Of a DNA stretch of 21,260 nucleotides, positions 13,184-21,203 are shown one piece after another. Origin of the DNA: VRUE01 sp050258095. GTDB taxonomy: Bacteria > Actinomycetota > Thermoleophilia > Solirubrobacterales > 70-9. Both the position numbers and the translations under genes were made by a program. The notes under the pieces are model-generated. The model did not search any database and was not told the DNA's origin. It was given only the letters and a program-made list of their open reading frames with translations. The stretch covers positions 1 through 21,260 of the forward strand of contig JBLMYD010000088.1 in the NCBI GenBank assembly GCA_050258095.1, read 5' to 3'. Each line of letters opens with the position of its first letter. Positions within the stretch are counted from its first letter, which is position 1.

Positions 13184-15415
13184 TTAGCCGGTCGAGCTGC
13201 CGCTCGCCGCGGCCGTGCCCAGCTCGAGCCCGGAAGGCCAGGCACCCGGCACGTCGGCCTCGCCCTCCTCCCGCTCGCCGAGCAGCAGCGCCTCGGCGGC
13301 GTGCGGCGCGAAGGGAGCCAGCACCCTGGCGAGGAGCTCGAGCGCCGCCAGCACCGCCTCGGCGTCCGTCCGGTTCAGCTCCCCCCTGCGCTCGACCGCG
13401 CGCTTCTCGAAGTCCTGGATGCGCTCGAAGAGGCGGGTCACGTTGCGGATCGCTTTGTGCATCTGCAGCTCCTCGATGTCCGCCGTGATGCGGGCGAGCC
13501 CGTTGTCGCACCACTTGCAGAGCCGCTCGCGCATGAACGCGGTGTCGGCGGCGGCCTCGACGTCGACCGGCGCCTCGGCCGCGAGCCGCCGGTGCGCGTG
13601 CGTGTACTGCCAGACGTTGTGCAGGAACCTGCTGGCGAAGCGCAGGGCGCCGTCGTTCCAGTTCAGCGTCTTCGCCGGCCCGGCCGCGTAGAGGATCGCG
13701 ATGCGGATCGTGTCCGCGCCGTAGCGCTCGACCAGCTCGTCCGGGTCGACCACGTTGCCCAGGTGCTTGCTCATCTTGCGCCCGTCGGCGATCACCATCT
13801 CGTGGAAGAGGCAGCCCGCGAACGGCTCGCCCTCGCCCATGAACGCGAACGGGCCGATGTCGCGCAGCGCCTTGGTCACGATCCGCTGGTCGAAGACGAA
13901 GCCGCCGCTGTCCGAGCCGGCCACGAGCCGCTCCGAGGGCAGCCAGGCGCGCAGCTCCGGGTGGGAGAACATCTCGCCGGCGCGAGCCTCCGGCGGCACC
14001 GCCGAGGGCACCCAGAGCCAGAGGGCGTCGAAGTGGCAGTCGAGCGTGTCTGTCTCGCGCTTGGCCGGCGCGCCGCAGCGCGGGCACTCGACGTCGACGA
14101 AGTCCGTCAACTCGGCCAACGGGTTGCCCTCGCCGGTCGGCTCGACGTCGCGCGGCAGGACGACCGGCAGATCCTCCTCGGGCACCGGCACCGGCCCGCA
14201 GGCGTCGCAGAGGACGATCGGGATCGGCGTGCCCCAGAAGCGCTGGCGCGAGATCGAGAAGTCGGCCGCCCGGTAGCGAACCGCCGGCCGCGCCTCCGCC
14301 ACCGCCCCGGTATCCCCGGCCGCCTCCACGCCGGCGAGCCGCGGCACTCGCGCCGCGACCTTCGCGTCCGCCTCGTCGGCGCTGGGAATCCCGAGCACGG
14401 CGGTCGGCCCGTAGCGAGCGTCGACCAGCGGCGAGACCAGCACCGGCAGCTCGCCGCCGGCGAGCTCCGCCTTCGCCGCCATCCCGGTGTCGACCAGCGG
14501 CACGGCGACGGCGTCGCGCGCGCTGCGCTCCCAGCCGCCCGAGCGCAGCTCGTCCAGCTGCTCGGCCACGGCCGCGTCGCCCGCCCAGGCCTCGACGTCG
14601 GGGTGGCGCGGCGAGAGCATGACGAAGGTCGCCGCGCCGACCGAGCCGGCGTGAGGGCTGAAGACGGTGAGCGTCGTGCCGTCGACATCGGTCACGTCGA
14701 CCTCGACGCCGTCGCTGCGCCCGAGGATGTAGCGCTGGGTCGAGAGCGAGATCTCGTCCCAGGCGCCCCCCTCCTCCAGCGCCTCGAGGCCGCTGTCGTT
14801 CTCCTCCAGATACGGGGTGATGCGCAGGAACCACGTCGGCCGGCGAATCAGGCGAACCTCGTTGTGGCAGCGCCAGCAGCGGCCGTCCTCCACCTGCAGC
14901 GCCGCCAGCGTCGTCTGGCAGCTGTCGCACCAGTCGACCGTCGCGTCGTCGCGGTAGATCAGCCCCGCCTCGAGCAGCTGCAGGAAGAGCCACTGCGACC
15001 AGCGGTACTGGCTCTCGTCGGAGCTGTAGAAGACGCGGTCGTAGTCGAAGGAGAAGCCGAGGCGCTTCATCTGCTCGAGCATCCGCTCGCCGCAGCCCTC
15101 GACCCACTCGGCGGGCGGCACTTTGCGCTCGATCGCCGCCATCTCGGCCGGCAGGCCGAAGGCGTCGAAGCCGAAGCCGAAGAGGACGGCGTCGCCGCGG
15201 GCGCGGCGGAAGCGCGCGTACGCGTCGCCGATCGCGTAGTCGCGAACGTGGCCCATGTGCAGCTTGCCCGAGGTGAACGGGCTGGACGGCTTGATGTAGA
15301 CGCCCTTGCGGCCCTCCTCCGGCAGGGGCGTCGCGAAGGCGTCGCTCCGCTGCCAGGCCGCCTGTCGCTCAGCCTCGATCGCCGCCGCGTCGTAGTTCGA
15401 TCTTGCGCTTGTCAT
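13184..15415 (-). CDS. Leucyl-tRNA synthetase-like class I aminoacyl-tRNA synthetase, divergent and short
   Basis: This is a 743-aa class I synthetase closest to LeuRS. It has HMGH (53-56), FDAFGLPAE (83-91), a zinc-type cluster C163/C166/C180/C183, SISRQRFWGTPIPI (387-400), a second CxxC pair (C403/C406, C444/C447), KMSKHLGNVVDP (547-558; KMSKS in the norm) and an alpha-helical anticodon domain to about 715. Three things are odd. The CP1 editing domain (about 225-385) has SPHAGSVG where LeuRS has TTRPDT, and IPSADEAD for VPAHDERD. The catalytic stretch EHAxLHLLYxRF reads SDSGGFVFDQRI (501-512). The C-terminal tRNA-Leu-binding domain (VNGK.R...) is absent and no remnant follows the stop. The ATG at 15415 has GGGAG at a 7-nt spacing. 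It may be a paralogue with a non-canonical role; an ordinary but divergent LeuRS is the alternative. Confidence 0.85.
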   Translation of the reverse strand: MTSARSNYDAAAIEAERQAAWQRSDAFATPLPEEGRKGVYIKPSSPFTSGKLHMGHVRDYAIGDAYARFRRARGDAVLFGFGFDAFGLPAEMAAIERKVPPAEWVEGCGERMLEQMKRLGFSFDYDRVFYSSDESQYRWSQWLFLQLLEAGLIYRDDATVDWCDSCQTTLAALQVEDGRCWRCHNEVRLIRRPTWFLRITPYLEENDSGLEALEEGGAWDEISLSTQRYILGRSDGVEVDVTDVDGTTLTVFSPHAGSVGAATFVMLSPRHPDVEAWAGDAAVAEQLDELRSGGWERSARDAVAVPLVDTGMAAKAELAGGELPVLVSPLVDARYGPTAVLGIPSADEADAKVAARVPRLAGVEAAGDTGAVAEARPAVRYRAADFSISRQRFWGTPIPIVLCDACGPVPVPEEDLPVVLPRDVEPTGEGNPLAELTDFVDVECPRCGAPAKRETDTLDCHFDALWLWVPSAVPPEARAGEMFSHPELRAWLPSERLVAGSDSGGFVFDQRIVTKALRDIGPFAFMGEGEPFAGCLFHEMVIADGRKMSKHLGNVVDPDELVERYGADTIRIAILYAAGPAKTLNWNDGALRFASRFLHNVWQYTHAHRRLAAEAPVDVEAAADTAFMRERLCKWCDNGLARITADIEELQMHKAIRNVTRLFERIQDFEKRAVERRGELNRTDAEAVLAALELLARVLAPFAPHAAEALLLGEREEGEADVPGAWPSGLELGTAAASGSSTG

Positions 15416-15460
15416 CTCCGGCTCCCCTGCCCGTGCCCTGTGCCTCACGAGCGAGATAAT

Positions 15461-15489
15461 TTGACCATTGCGCGGCGGGGGCTTATTGT
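15461..15489 (+). promoter_or_regulatory. Promoter of the 119-aa gene
   Basis: -35 TTGACC (15461-15466), 17-bp spacer, -10 TATTGT (15484-15489), giving a leader of about 95 nt before the ATG at 15590. It lies in the divergent gap with the LeuRS-like gene. Confidence 0.7.
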
Positions 15490-15528
15490 CTTCGGGCGAG
15501 TCTACAACGCCCCCAAGGCCACGAATTC

Positions 15529-15584
15529 GGCCCCGGCGGTGTTAGCGACACCCCGGGGCCAGGCCGAGACCTGAAGAGGAGGTC
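15529..15584 (+). promoter_or_regulatory. Structured 5' leader: 13-bp hairpin plus hairpin at the ribosome binding site
   Basis: GGCCCCGG-(C)-GGTGT (15529-15542) pairs with ACACC-CCGGGGCC (15548-15560), giving 13 bp with one bulged C and a 5-nt loop. A smaller inverted repeat follows, GACCT (15568-15572) and AGGTC (15580-15584), enclosing and partly covering the GAGGAGG ribosome binding site. Together they could stabilise the message or control translation. There is no T tract, so it is not a normal terminator. Confidence 0.5.
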
Positions 15585-15589
15585 CCAAC

Positions 15590-15949
15590 ATGACAGAGGG
15601 TAGAGCAGTTTCTGCCGTAATCGAAGGACGACTGGACGAACGCCTGGTCGAGCGCGCGCTGGAGGCGGCGGCGTTCGCGCCCGAGGGCGAGCGCATCCGC
15701 GACGCCGTCGAAACCGTGGTCGACGTCGCCGAGCTCGACCCCGACGGCACCCGCAGGGCGCTCTGGGGGCTGCGCGGCGACCCGGTCGCGCTCGAACGGC
15801 TCGAGGCCTGCCTGGCGATGAGCCCGGAGCGAGCCACGCTGGCGCTCGGCGCGGCGATCCAGATCTGCTCGGCCGAGCTCGCCTCGCTGGAGCCCGATCT
15901 GCGCGAGCGCGTGCCCGAGCTGCTGCGCTGGCTGGAGGGGACCTGGTAG
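15590..15949 (+). CDS. Small helical protein, unknown function
   Basis: This is a 119-aa acidic protein predicted from its composition to be all helical (for example RLDERLVERALEAAAF, then GERIRDAVETVVDVAELD, then LEACLAMSPERATLALGAAI). There is no signal peptide, membrane segment or recognised domain. Two cysteines sit in the second half (ACLAM and QICSAEL). The ATG has an excellent Shine-Dalgarno (GAGGAGG, 15576-15582) and a near-consensus promoter about 100 bp upstream, so it is very likely expressed well. It diverges from the LeuRS-like gene and converges on the methyltransferase with 6 bp between the stops. It may be a lineage-specific protein; I can assign no function. Confidence 0.75.
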   Translation: MTEGRAVSAVIEGRLDERLVERALEAAAFAPEGERIRDAVETVVDVAELDPDGTRRALWGLRGDPVALERLEACLAMSPERATLALGAAIQICSAELASLEPDLRERVPELLRWLEGTW

Positions 15950-15955
15950 GCGCGC

Positions 15956-16738
15956 TCAGGCGGGCTTGCGGCCCGCGATGAAGACCTCGAACTGACCCGC
16001 CTTCGGCGGCCGCGGCTTGCCGTTGCCTCGGTAGGCGCCCTCGAGCTCCATCCCCACCGAGCGGTAGATCTCGGTCAGCTCCTCGACCGAGTAGAGCCGC
16101 TGGCGGAACGGGATCGGCTCGACGCCCTCGAACACCTCGCCGACGACGATCGGCATCGTCGAGCCTTCTAAGTAGCGGCTGCGCGGTTCCCAACGGTGGT
16201 CGATCAGTTCGACCATGCCGCTGCCCGCGATCCACGTTTTCTGCGGCAGGTGCGTTTCCGCATAGAGCACGTTCGGCAGCTGCAGGAGGTTGCCGCCGCC
16301 GGGCGCCAGCGCGGCGGCGATCACCTCGAAGGTGCGGTGGTTCTCCTCCTCGGTCTCGAAGTACCCGATCGCGCCGTCGTTGAGGTTGAGGACCACGTCG
16401 AACTCCTCGTCGAAGGCGAGCCCGCGCAGGTCCGCTGCGAGGAAGGACACGTTGTCGAGACCCGCCTCCCCTGCGTCCCGGTTGGCGACCTCGAGCAGGT
16501 CAGGCGCGATGTCGACGCCGACGACGGAGAAGCCGCGGCGCGCCAGCTCGATCGAGTGCCGGCCGGTGCCGCAGGCCAGGTCGAGCACCCGGGCGCCCTC
16601 CTCGGGCCTGAGGATGGCGATCGCGCGGTCGATTTCTCCCCCCGTCTGCTCCGCCCACGGCCGGTTCAGCGTGTGCGACGCGGGGAAGGCGGAGCGGTAC
16701 CAGTCCTGCGGGACCTCGGTTGCACTGGCTTGCTCCAT
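15956..16738 (-). CDS. Class I SAM-dependent methyltransferase
   Basis: This is a 260-aa Rossmann-fold methyltransferase. SAM-binding motif I is VLDLACGTGRHSIELA (51-66). Motif II is VVGVDIAPDLLEVA (72-85), with D76 at the end of strand 2. FLAADLRGL (99-107) and the post-motif DVVLNLNDGAIGYF (114-127) follow. The C-terminal half has the two-strand insertion and late IPFRQRLYSVEELTEI helix of small-molecule methyltransferases. Substrate unknown. The ATG at 16738 has no Shine-Dalgarno; a TAATAT (16748-16753) lies 9 nt upstream, so a nearly leaderless transcript is possible. It lies 53 bp downstream of the GtrA-family gene and may also be read from that operon. Confidence 0.88.
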   Translation of the reverse strand: MEQASATEVPQDWYRSAFPASHTLNRPWAEQTGGEIDRAIAILRPEEGARVLDLACGTGRHSIELARRGFSVVGVDIAPDLLEVANRDAGEAGLDNVSFLAADLRGLAFDEEFDVVLNLNDGAIGYFETEEENHRTFEVIAAALAPGGGNLLQLPNVLYAETHLPQKTWIAGSGMVELIDHRWEPRSRYLEGSTMPIVVGEVFEGVEPIPFRQRLYSVEELTEIYRSVGMELEGAYRGNGKPRPPKAGQFEVFIAGRKPA

Positions 16739-16747
16739 TGCTCAGGA

Positions 16748-16753
16748 ATATTA
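16748..16753 (-). promoter_or_regulatory. Candidate -10 element for the methyltransferase
   Basis: TAATAT, close to the consensus, sits on the minus strand 9 nt before the ATG at 16738. No good -35 is visible 17-18 nt upstream. Confidence 0.35.
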
Positions 16754-16791
16754 GCGAGCTTGGCGCCGCCCGGGCGCGAGGCTGCCCTCCC

Positions 16792-17217
16792 CTAGGCGAA
16801 GGTCCAGAGCTTGTTGCCGAGGAAGTTGAACGGCATCGCGACGGCGACCGCGATCGCCTGCGCGGAAAGGTCGCCGAGCGAGGTCGTGCGCACGAGCGCT
16901 TCCAGGACGACGAGGTTGATCGCCAGGGCGCCGACGCTGACGGCGAAGAAGCGGGCCGCCTGGAAGCCGGCGTGGCCTTCCGTCGCCCCGAACGTCCAGT
17001 AGCGGTTCCAGGTGAAGTTGCTGGTGACCGCGACGCAGAAGGCCCCGATCGCGGCCAGCGCCTGGTGCAGGCCGAGGTCGCTGCGCAGCAGCGAGAACAC
17101 CGCGAGGTTGACCAGGTAGCCGGAGCCGCCGACGAGGCCGAACTTGACCAGCTGCCACCAGGTCGCGCGCCTGCGGGCCGCGGCGCCGATCCTGTAGGCG
17201 AGCTCCGCAGCGGTCAC
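16792..17217 (-). CDS. GtrA family membrane protein
   Basis: This is a 141-aa protein with four membrane segments. It carries the GtrA marks FGLVGGSGYLVNLAVF (about 26-41), SNFTWNRYWTF (about 66-76) and a final FNFLGNKLWTF (about 130-140). GtrA proteins are thought to help move polyprenyl-phosphate-linked sugars across the membrane. The GTG at 17217 overlaps the stop of the GT39-type gene (GTGA). Its partner is therefore probably that glycosyltransferase: GtrA supplies the lipid-linked sugar on the outer face and the transferase uses it. Length is normal for the family. Confidence 0.9.
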   Translation of the reverse strand: MTAAELAYRIGAAARRRATWWQLVKFGLVGGSGYLVNLAVFSLLRSDLGLHQALAAIGAFCVAVTSNFTWNRYWTFGATEGHAGFQAARFFAVSVGALAINLVVLEALVRTTSLGDLSAQAIAVAVAMPFNFLGNKLWTFA

Positions 17218-18686
17218 GAGCGGCTCCAGGCAGGGCTGTCCGCGACCACGGCGACGGCGCCGAAGCCAATGCGAACTCGGCGAAGCACGTAGAAGGGAAC
17301 CAGGCGCGCGCGTTTAGACATATAGCGAGTCAGCGTCAGCCGCTCGAACCTTACTCGCGCTACCCGGCGAAAGCCGCGCGGGATGCCGGCCGGGCGCGCA
17401 ACGGTCGACTTGCTGATCACGTCGAGCTGGCGGACCGGCGTTTCGCCGCTGTAGACGCGCCGCGAGTGGTCGCGCAGGTAGAAGCGCAGCGGATCGGCGG
17501 CCAGCTTCCAGGCGACGATCGCGCGCCGACCGCGCGGCGGACCCAGCTCGCCCGCGATCGCGCGGTAGTCGGGGCGCTGCAGGTTCGGCGTCTGCGTGAC
17601 GTGGATGTCGAAGGCGATCCAGTAGGCGCAGAGCGCCACCGCGAGGAGCAGGCCGAGGCGGCGTCCCCGCTCGGCCGCGAAGCCGATCGCGACGGCGACG
17701 ATCAGGGGCACGAGGGCGGGCAGCAGGTTGCGCTCGACGACGTAGTCCTTGCCGGCCAGCGCCGCGGCCAGGGCCGGCCCGACCACGCCGAGCCCGATCG
17801 CCCCGCCGAGCGCCGCTCCGCGCCTCTCGGCCCGCCCTCCTCGCAGCGCAAGCAGCAGCAAGGCCGAGGCGACGAGGATCACGGGCAGCAGGGCGTAGTG
17901 CTCGCGCGGCGGCTCGGCGATCACGTGTCCGGTTTCCCCGATCAGGAAGCTGACGCCGGTCTGGAACACGCGCGAGGAGAGCGGGGCTTCGTCGATCCAG
18001 CCGATATGCGCCGGGTTGACCTGGGCGGCGATCAGGGGAACGAGCGCGAGGCCGACGAGGCCGACGCCGGCAACCGCGGGCAGAACGGCTCGCCACCTAT
18101 CGCGCAGAGCGACGAGGAGCCAGAGCGCCTCGATGCCGACGGCGAAGACCGCGAAGTAGTGGCTGCAGAGGGCGAGCGCCGAGGCGAGCGCCCAGAGCGC
18201 CAGGTCCACGGCGTCGCGCCGGCGCAGCGCCCGGCAGAAGAAGAGCAGCGACGCCGCGCAGAAGAAGACCAGGAGCGCGTAGGAGCGCGCCTCCTGCGAG
18301 TACCAGATCAGCATCGGGTTGACGGCGATGAGCGCGGCGGCGATCAGCCCCGCGCGCCGGCCGGCCAGCTCGCGCCCGATGCCGTAGCCGAGCAGCACCG
18401 TCGCGGCGCCGAAGATCGCCGGGAGCGATCGCACGCCGAGCTCGCCGGTGCCGAGGGCCTTCGCCCAGCCCCAGGCGAGCACGTAATAGAGCGGCGGGTT
18501 CGACTCGCTTCGCTTCACCTCGCCGAGCATGTGGGCGAAGCTGCCCGGGATCACGCGGCCGACGGTGATCACCTCGTCGTGATGGAAGCTCTGCTGGCCG
18601 AGGCTGGCGAAGCGGATCGCGCAGCCGAGCGCGAACAGGGCGGCGAGCAGCCAGAGCGCCGTGGCGCGCGAGGGTTCCCAGCTCAC
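17214..18686 (-). CDS. GT39/ArnT-like membrane glycosyltransferase
   Basis: This is a 490-aa integral membrane protein with 10 or more hydrophobic segments. The first periplasmic loop has the acidic pair in QSFHHDEVITVGR (D37-E38) that marks GT-C enzymes of the PMT/ArnT type (GT39, GT83). SESNPPLYYVLAWGW and NPMLIWYSQEARSYALLV are also characteristic. These enzymes transfer a sugar from a polyprenyl phosphate donor to a protein, lipid or glycan outside the membrane. The C-terminal 120 residues are a soluble domain. The GTG at 18686 overlaps the stop of the GH92 gene by 4 bp (GTGA); the frame open upstream to 20900 is a shadow of that gene. The following GtrA gene supports a donor-lipid pathway. 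Confidence 0.9.
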   Translation of the reverse strand: MSWEPSRATALWLLAALFALGCAIRFASLGQQSFHHDEVITVGRVIPGSFAHMLGEVKRSESNPPLYYVLAWGWAKALGTGELGVRSLPAIFGAATVLLGYGIGRELAGRRAGLIAAALIAVNPMLIWYSQEARSYALLVFFCAASLLFFCRALRRRDAVDLALWALASALALCSHYFAVFAVGIEALWLLVALRDRWRAVLPAVAGVGLVGLALVPLIAAQVNPAHIGWIDEAPLSSRVFQTGVSFLIGETGHVIAEPPREHYALLPVILVASALLLLALRGGRAERRGAALGGAIGLGVVGPALAAALAGKDYVVERNLLPALVPLIVAVAIGFAAERGRRLGLLLAVALCAYWIAFDIHVTQTPNLQRPDYRAIAGELGPPRGRRAIVAWKLAADPLRFYLRDHSRRVYSGETPVRQLDVISKSTVARPAGIPRGFRRVARVRFERLTLTRYMSKRARLVPFYVLRRVRIGFGAVAVVADSPAWSRS

Positions 18687-21085
18687 GGCGCGCAGGGCGC
18701 CCCCGGCGCGGCGCGATCGGGCCCGAAGGAAGGAGGCGCCGCCGAGGGCGCGCTCCCCCACTTCCGGTTCGCCCTGGGGGCGCGGCGGATGGCTATCGAT
18801 GCTCCCCTGGCCAGCGTGCAGTAGGTCGTCCATGGCTTTCCGTAGCGCCGTCCGTTCAGGCGCATGCCCTCGATGTAGGGACCGGCGCGGGAGGCGACGA
18901 TCGTGAGGCGCCGGCGGTGCGCCAGCCTGACTGTGGCGTGCCGGAAGAGCGGCGTGCCGATGGCGAGGACCCCGACCCCGGGGACCTCCGGGTAGAGGCC
19001 GAGCGCGCCGAACACGTACCACGAGGAGAGCGTGCCGAGGTCGTCGTTGCCGGGATAGCCGTCGGGGGCGGTGCTGTAGAGGCGCAGGGCACGGCGTATC
19101 GCGGCCTGCGTCCGGAAGGGCTGTCCCAGCCAGTCGAAGAGCCAGGGGACGTGCAGCGTCGGCTCGTTGCCGAGCAGCGCATGGTCGGTGTGGGTTCCGC
19201 CCGCGCCTCCGTTGAGGCGGTGGAGGAACCGCTGCAGCCTGGCCGACGCCCGGGCTCGGCCTCCCATCCGGCGGAAGAGGCCGAGCGGGTCGTGGGGCAC
19301 CATCCAGGTGTACTGGACGGCGTCGCCCTCGACGAACCCGGCGCCGCCAAGACTGTCGTAATTCGCTGGAAATCGGCCATCTTCGTAGCGCGGCTCGATC
19401 AAGCCGCTGGTCGCGTCGAAGAGCTTGCGCCAGTTCCCTGAACGCTGCATAAAGCGGCGATACACGCCCCGGTCGTGCAATGCCCGTGCCGCGAGCTGGG
19501 CGATGGCGAAGTCGTCCACGGCGTACTCGAGCGCGGTGGTGGCCGACCCCCAGACGTCGTCCGGGCTGCCGTAGATCGAGTTCGAGTTGCGAACGTGCGT
19601 GTCGGCGTCGTAGGGGACGTAGCCGTGGCTCAGGTAGCCGGCCAGACCCTGACGCTCGAGGTATTCGCCGTTGGCGCTGCGGCAGGGGGCGTCGGCGCCG
19701 CGCAGCATCGCGGCGAGGGCGGCGCGGCGGTCGAACGCCGTTGCGCCGAAGGCGAACGCCGAGGCGATCAGCGGATCGGCCGAATCGCCGACCATGGTCA
19801 TGCTCTGGCCGTTGGCGTAGGGCCAGCGCGGCAGGCAACCGCTCTGCACGGCGTCGGCGAGCAGCGAGCGCACGATCTGGCCGGCGCGGCGCGGCGCGAG
19901 AATCGAGAGCAGCTGGATCTGCGTTCGGTAGGTGTCCCAGCCGGAGAGGTCCGCGTACTGGATCCGCTGTCGCGCGCGGTGGATGAGCCCGTCCATGCCG
20001 ATGTAGGCCCCGCCGACGTCGCTGAACGTGCGCGGGGCCAGCAGGGCGTGGTAGAGCGCCGTGTAGAACGTGTCCTCGAGGCGGCGCGGCGCGCCGCCGA
20101 CGCGGATGCGGGAGAGGGAGCGGCTCCAGGCGCCTGCGGCTCGCTTCGCCACTGTGCCGAACGACAGGCCCGGGTCTTCGGCGGCGAGGTTCGCCCGCGC
20201 GTCTTCGACGCTGACGAAGGAGACGCCCACCCTTGCCGTGACGACGCGATTGCGCCTGGTGTCGAAGCTGGCGTAGGCGCCCGCGTCGGCCGACGTTTCG
20301 GGATTCGACGCCGGTTCGCCGGCAGCGCTCGCCGCCGTCGCCCGGCGGAGGAGCGTTTTGCCCTGCCAGGCCCCGTAGCCGGCGAAGCGGCGGTCGAACA
20401 CCGCTGCGATGTAGATCCGGTAGCGGGGCCGCTGGCCGCAGAAGAGACCGCTCGAGGCGACGCCGTCGATCTCGTTGCGAGCGGGATCGATCGCCACCGA
20501 GGCGAAGTCGTCGGGCTGCGCGCTGCCGCCGGCGTCGACCAGCAGGCTCGCGTGGGGGTTGCGCGGGAAGGTGAAGCGGGCCATGCCGCTGCGGGTAGTC
20601 GCCGTCAGCTGGACGCCGATCGCACCCCCGTGGACGGGGTTGAGCCGCACCGAGTAGTACCCCGGCCTGCCGCTCTCGCGGGAGTGCGAGAAGCCGGGTT
20701 GGAACCGACCGGCGAGCGCGTCGCCGGGGCCGACGGGGGATGCTTCCAGGGACTCGGTCGTGGGCAGGAACGGAAAGTCGCCGTAGAGCGAGCAACCGGC
20801 GCCGGCCAGGTGGGTGAGGCTGAACCCGCGCACGTGGTTGTCGCGGTAGTCGTAGCCGCCGCGGCCGTTGCGATCGGCCGGCGTCGTGTCGGGACTCCAC
20901 TGCACCATGCCGAAGGGGAGGGCCGCGCCCGGGAAGCTGTGGCCGCCGCCGAAGGTGCCGGGACCCGGCCTGGTGCCGGCGAAGACGTGGACGTGGTCGG
21001 CCGGGCCGGCGCCGGCGGCCGGCGATGCGGCGAGGAGGAGCGCGGCCAGCGCGAGTCCGATCGAGGTTCGAGCGCGTCCGATCAA
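18683..21085 (-). CDS. Secreted GH92 family alpha-mannosidase
   Basis: This is an 800-aa protein with a signal peptide (LALAALLLAASPAAGA, cleavage near residue 25). The N-terminal beta domain begins HVHVFAGTRPGPGTFGGGHS and includes FPGAALPFGMVQWSPDTT. The (alpha/alpha)6 catalytic part has LSGWDTYRTQIQL (about 385), EGDAVQYTWMVPHD (about 587, with the Glu used as acid in the family), GNEPTLHVPWLFDWLGQP (about 640) and GYPGNDDLGTLSSWYVFGAL (about 678, with the Asp residues of the catalytic base). GH92 enzymes are calcium-dependent exo-alpha-mannosidases. The start codon is TTG at 21085, chosen because the signal peptide begins there; TAACGT (21093-21098) lies 7 nt upstream. The last 28 residues are low-complexity. 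Coupled to the GT39-type gene. Confidence 0.9.
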   Translation of the reverse strand: MIGRARTSIGLALAALLLAASPAAGAGPADHVHVFAGTRPGPGTFGGGHSFPGAALPFGMVQWSPDTTPADRNGRGGYDYRDNHVRGFSLTHLAGAGCSLYGDFPFLPTTESLEASPVGPGDALAGRFQPGFSHSRESGRPGYYSVRLNPVHGGAIGVQLTATTRSGMARFTFPRNPHASLLVDAGGSAQPDDFASVAIDPARNEIDGVASSGLFCGQRPRYRIYIAAVFDRRFAGYGAWQGKTLLRRATAASAAGEPASNPETSADAGAYASFDTRRNRVVTARVGVSFVSVEDARANLAAEDPGLSFGTVAKRAAGAWSRSLSRIRVGGAPRRLEDTFYTALYHALLAPRTFSDVGGAYIGMDGLIHRARQRIQYADLSGWDTYRTQIQLLSILAPRRAGQIVRSLLADAVQSGCLPRWPYANGQSMTMVGDSADPLIASAFAFGATAFDRRAALAAMLRGADAPCRSANGEYLERQGLAGYLSHGYVPYDADTHVRNSNSIYGSPDDVWGSATTALEYAVDDFAIAQLAARALHDRGVYRRFMQRSGNWRKLFDATSGLIEPRYEDGRFPANYDSLGGAGFVEGDAVQYTWMVPHDPLGLFRRMGGRARASARLQRFLHRLNGGAGGTHTDHALLGNEPTLHVPWLFDWLGQPFRTQAAIRRALRLYSTAPDGYPGNDDLGTLSSWYVFGALGLYPEVPGVGVLAIGTPLFRHATVRLAHRRRLTIVASRAGPYIEGMRLNGRRYGKPWTTYCTLARGASIAIRRAPRANRKWGSAPSAAPPSFGPDRAAPGAPCAP

Positions 21086-21092
21086 GCCCGAA

Positions 21093-21098
21093 ACGTTA
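21093..21098 (-). promoter_or_regulatory. Weak candidate -10 for the GH92 operon
   Basis: TAACGT on the minus strand, 7 nt before the TTG start, the same distance as for the protease gene. No -35 is visible. Confidence 0.25.
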
Positions 21099-21178
21099 CG
21101 GCCCTCGCTTAGTGACCATCCGAAAACCCGCGTGTGCGACTGGCGAGTGCCGGACCGAGCGGGGGTAGGACGCAGGGA

Positions 21179-21203
21179 GGCCGAATGGCAGCGCCATTTG
21201 GCC
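21179..21203. repeat. 11-bp inverted repeat (hairpin) near the right edge
   Basis: GGCCGAATGGC and GCCATTTGGCC pair over 11 bp with one G-T wobble and the loop AGC. There is no T tract on either side. It lies about 95 bp upstream of the GH92 start and could be an operator or the end of a transcript from outside the window. Confidence 0.4.

Noticed and set aside
18687..20900. Long minus-strand frame upstream of the GT39-type gene
   Set aside because: It is the shifted frame of the GH92 gene, arginine/proline-rich without family motifs. The GTGA overlap at 18683-18686 gives the real start.
19475..21112. Plus-strand 545-codon frame antisense to GH92
   Set aside because: Composition is that of a mirror frame (G/A/R/V-rich, no motifs), while the minus strand carries the full GH92 signature.
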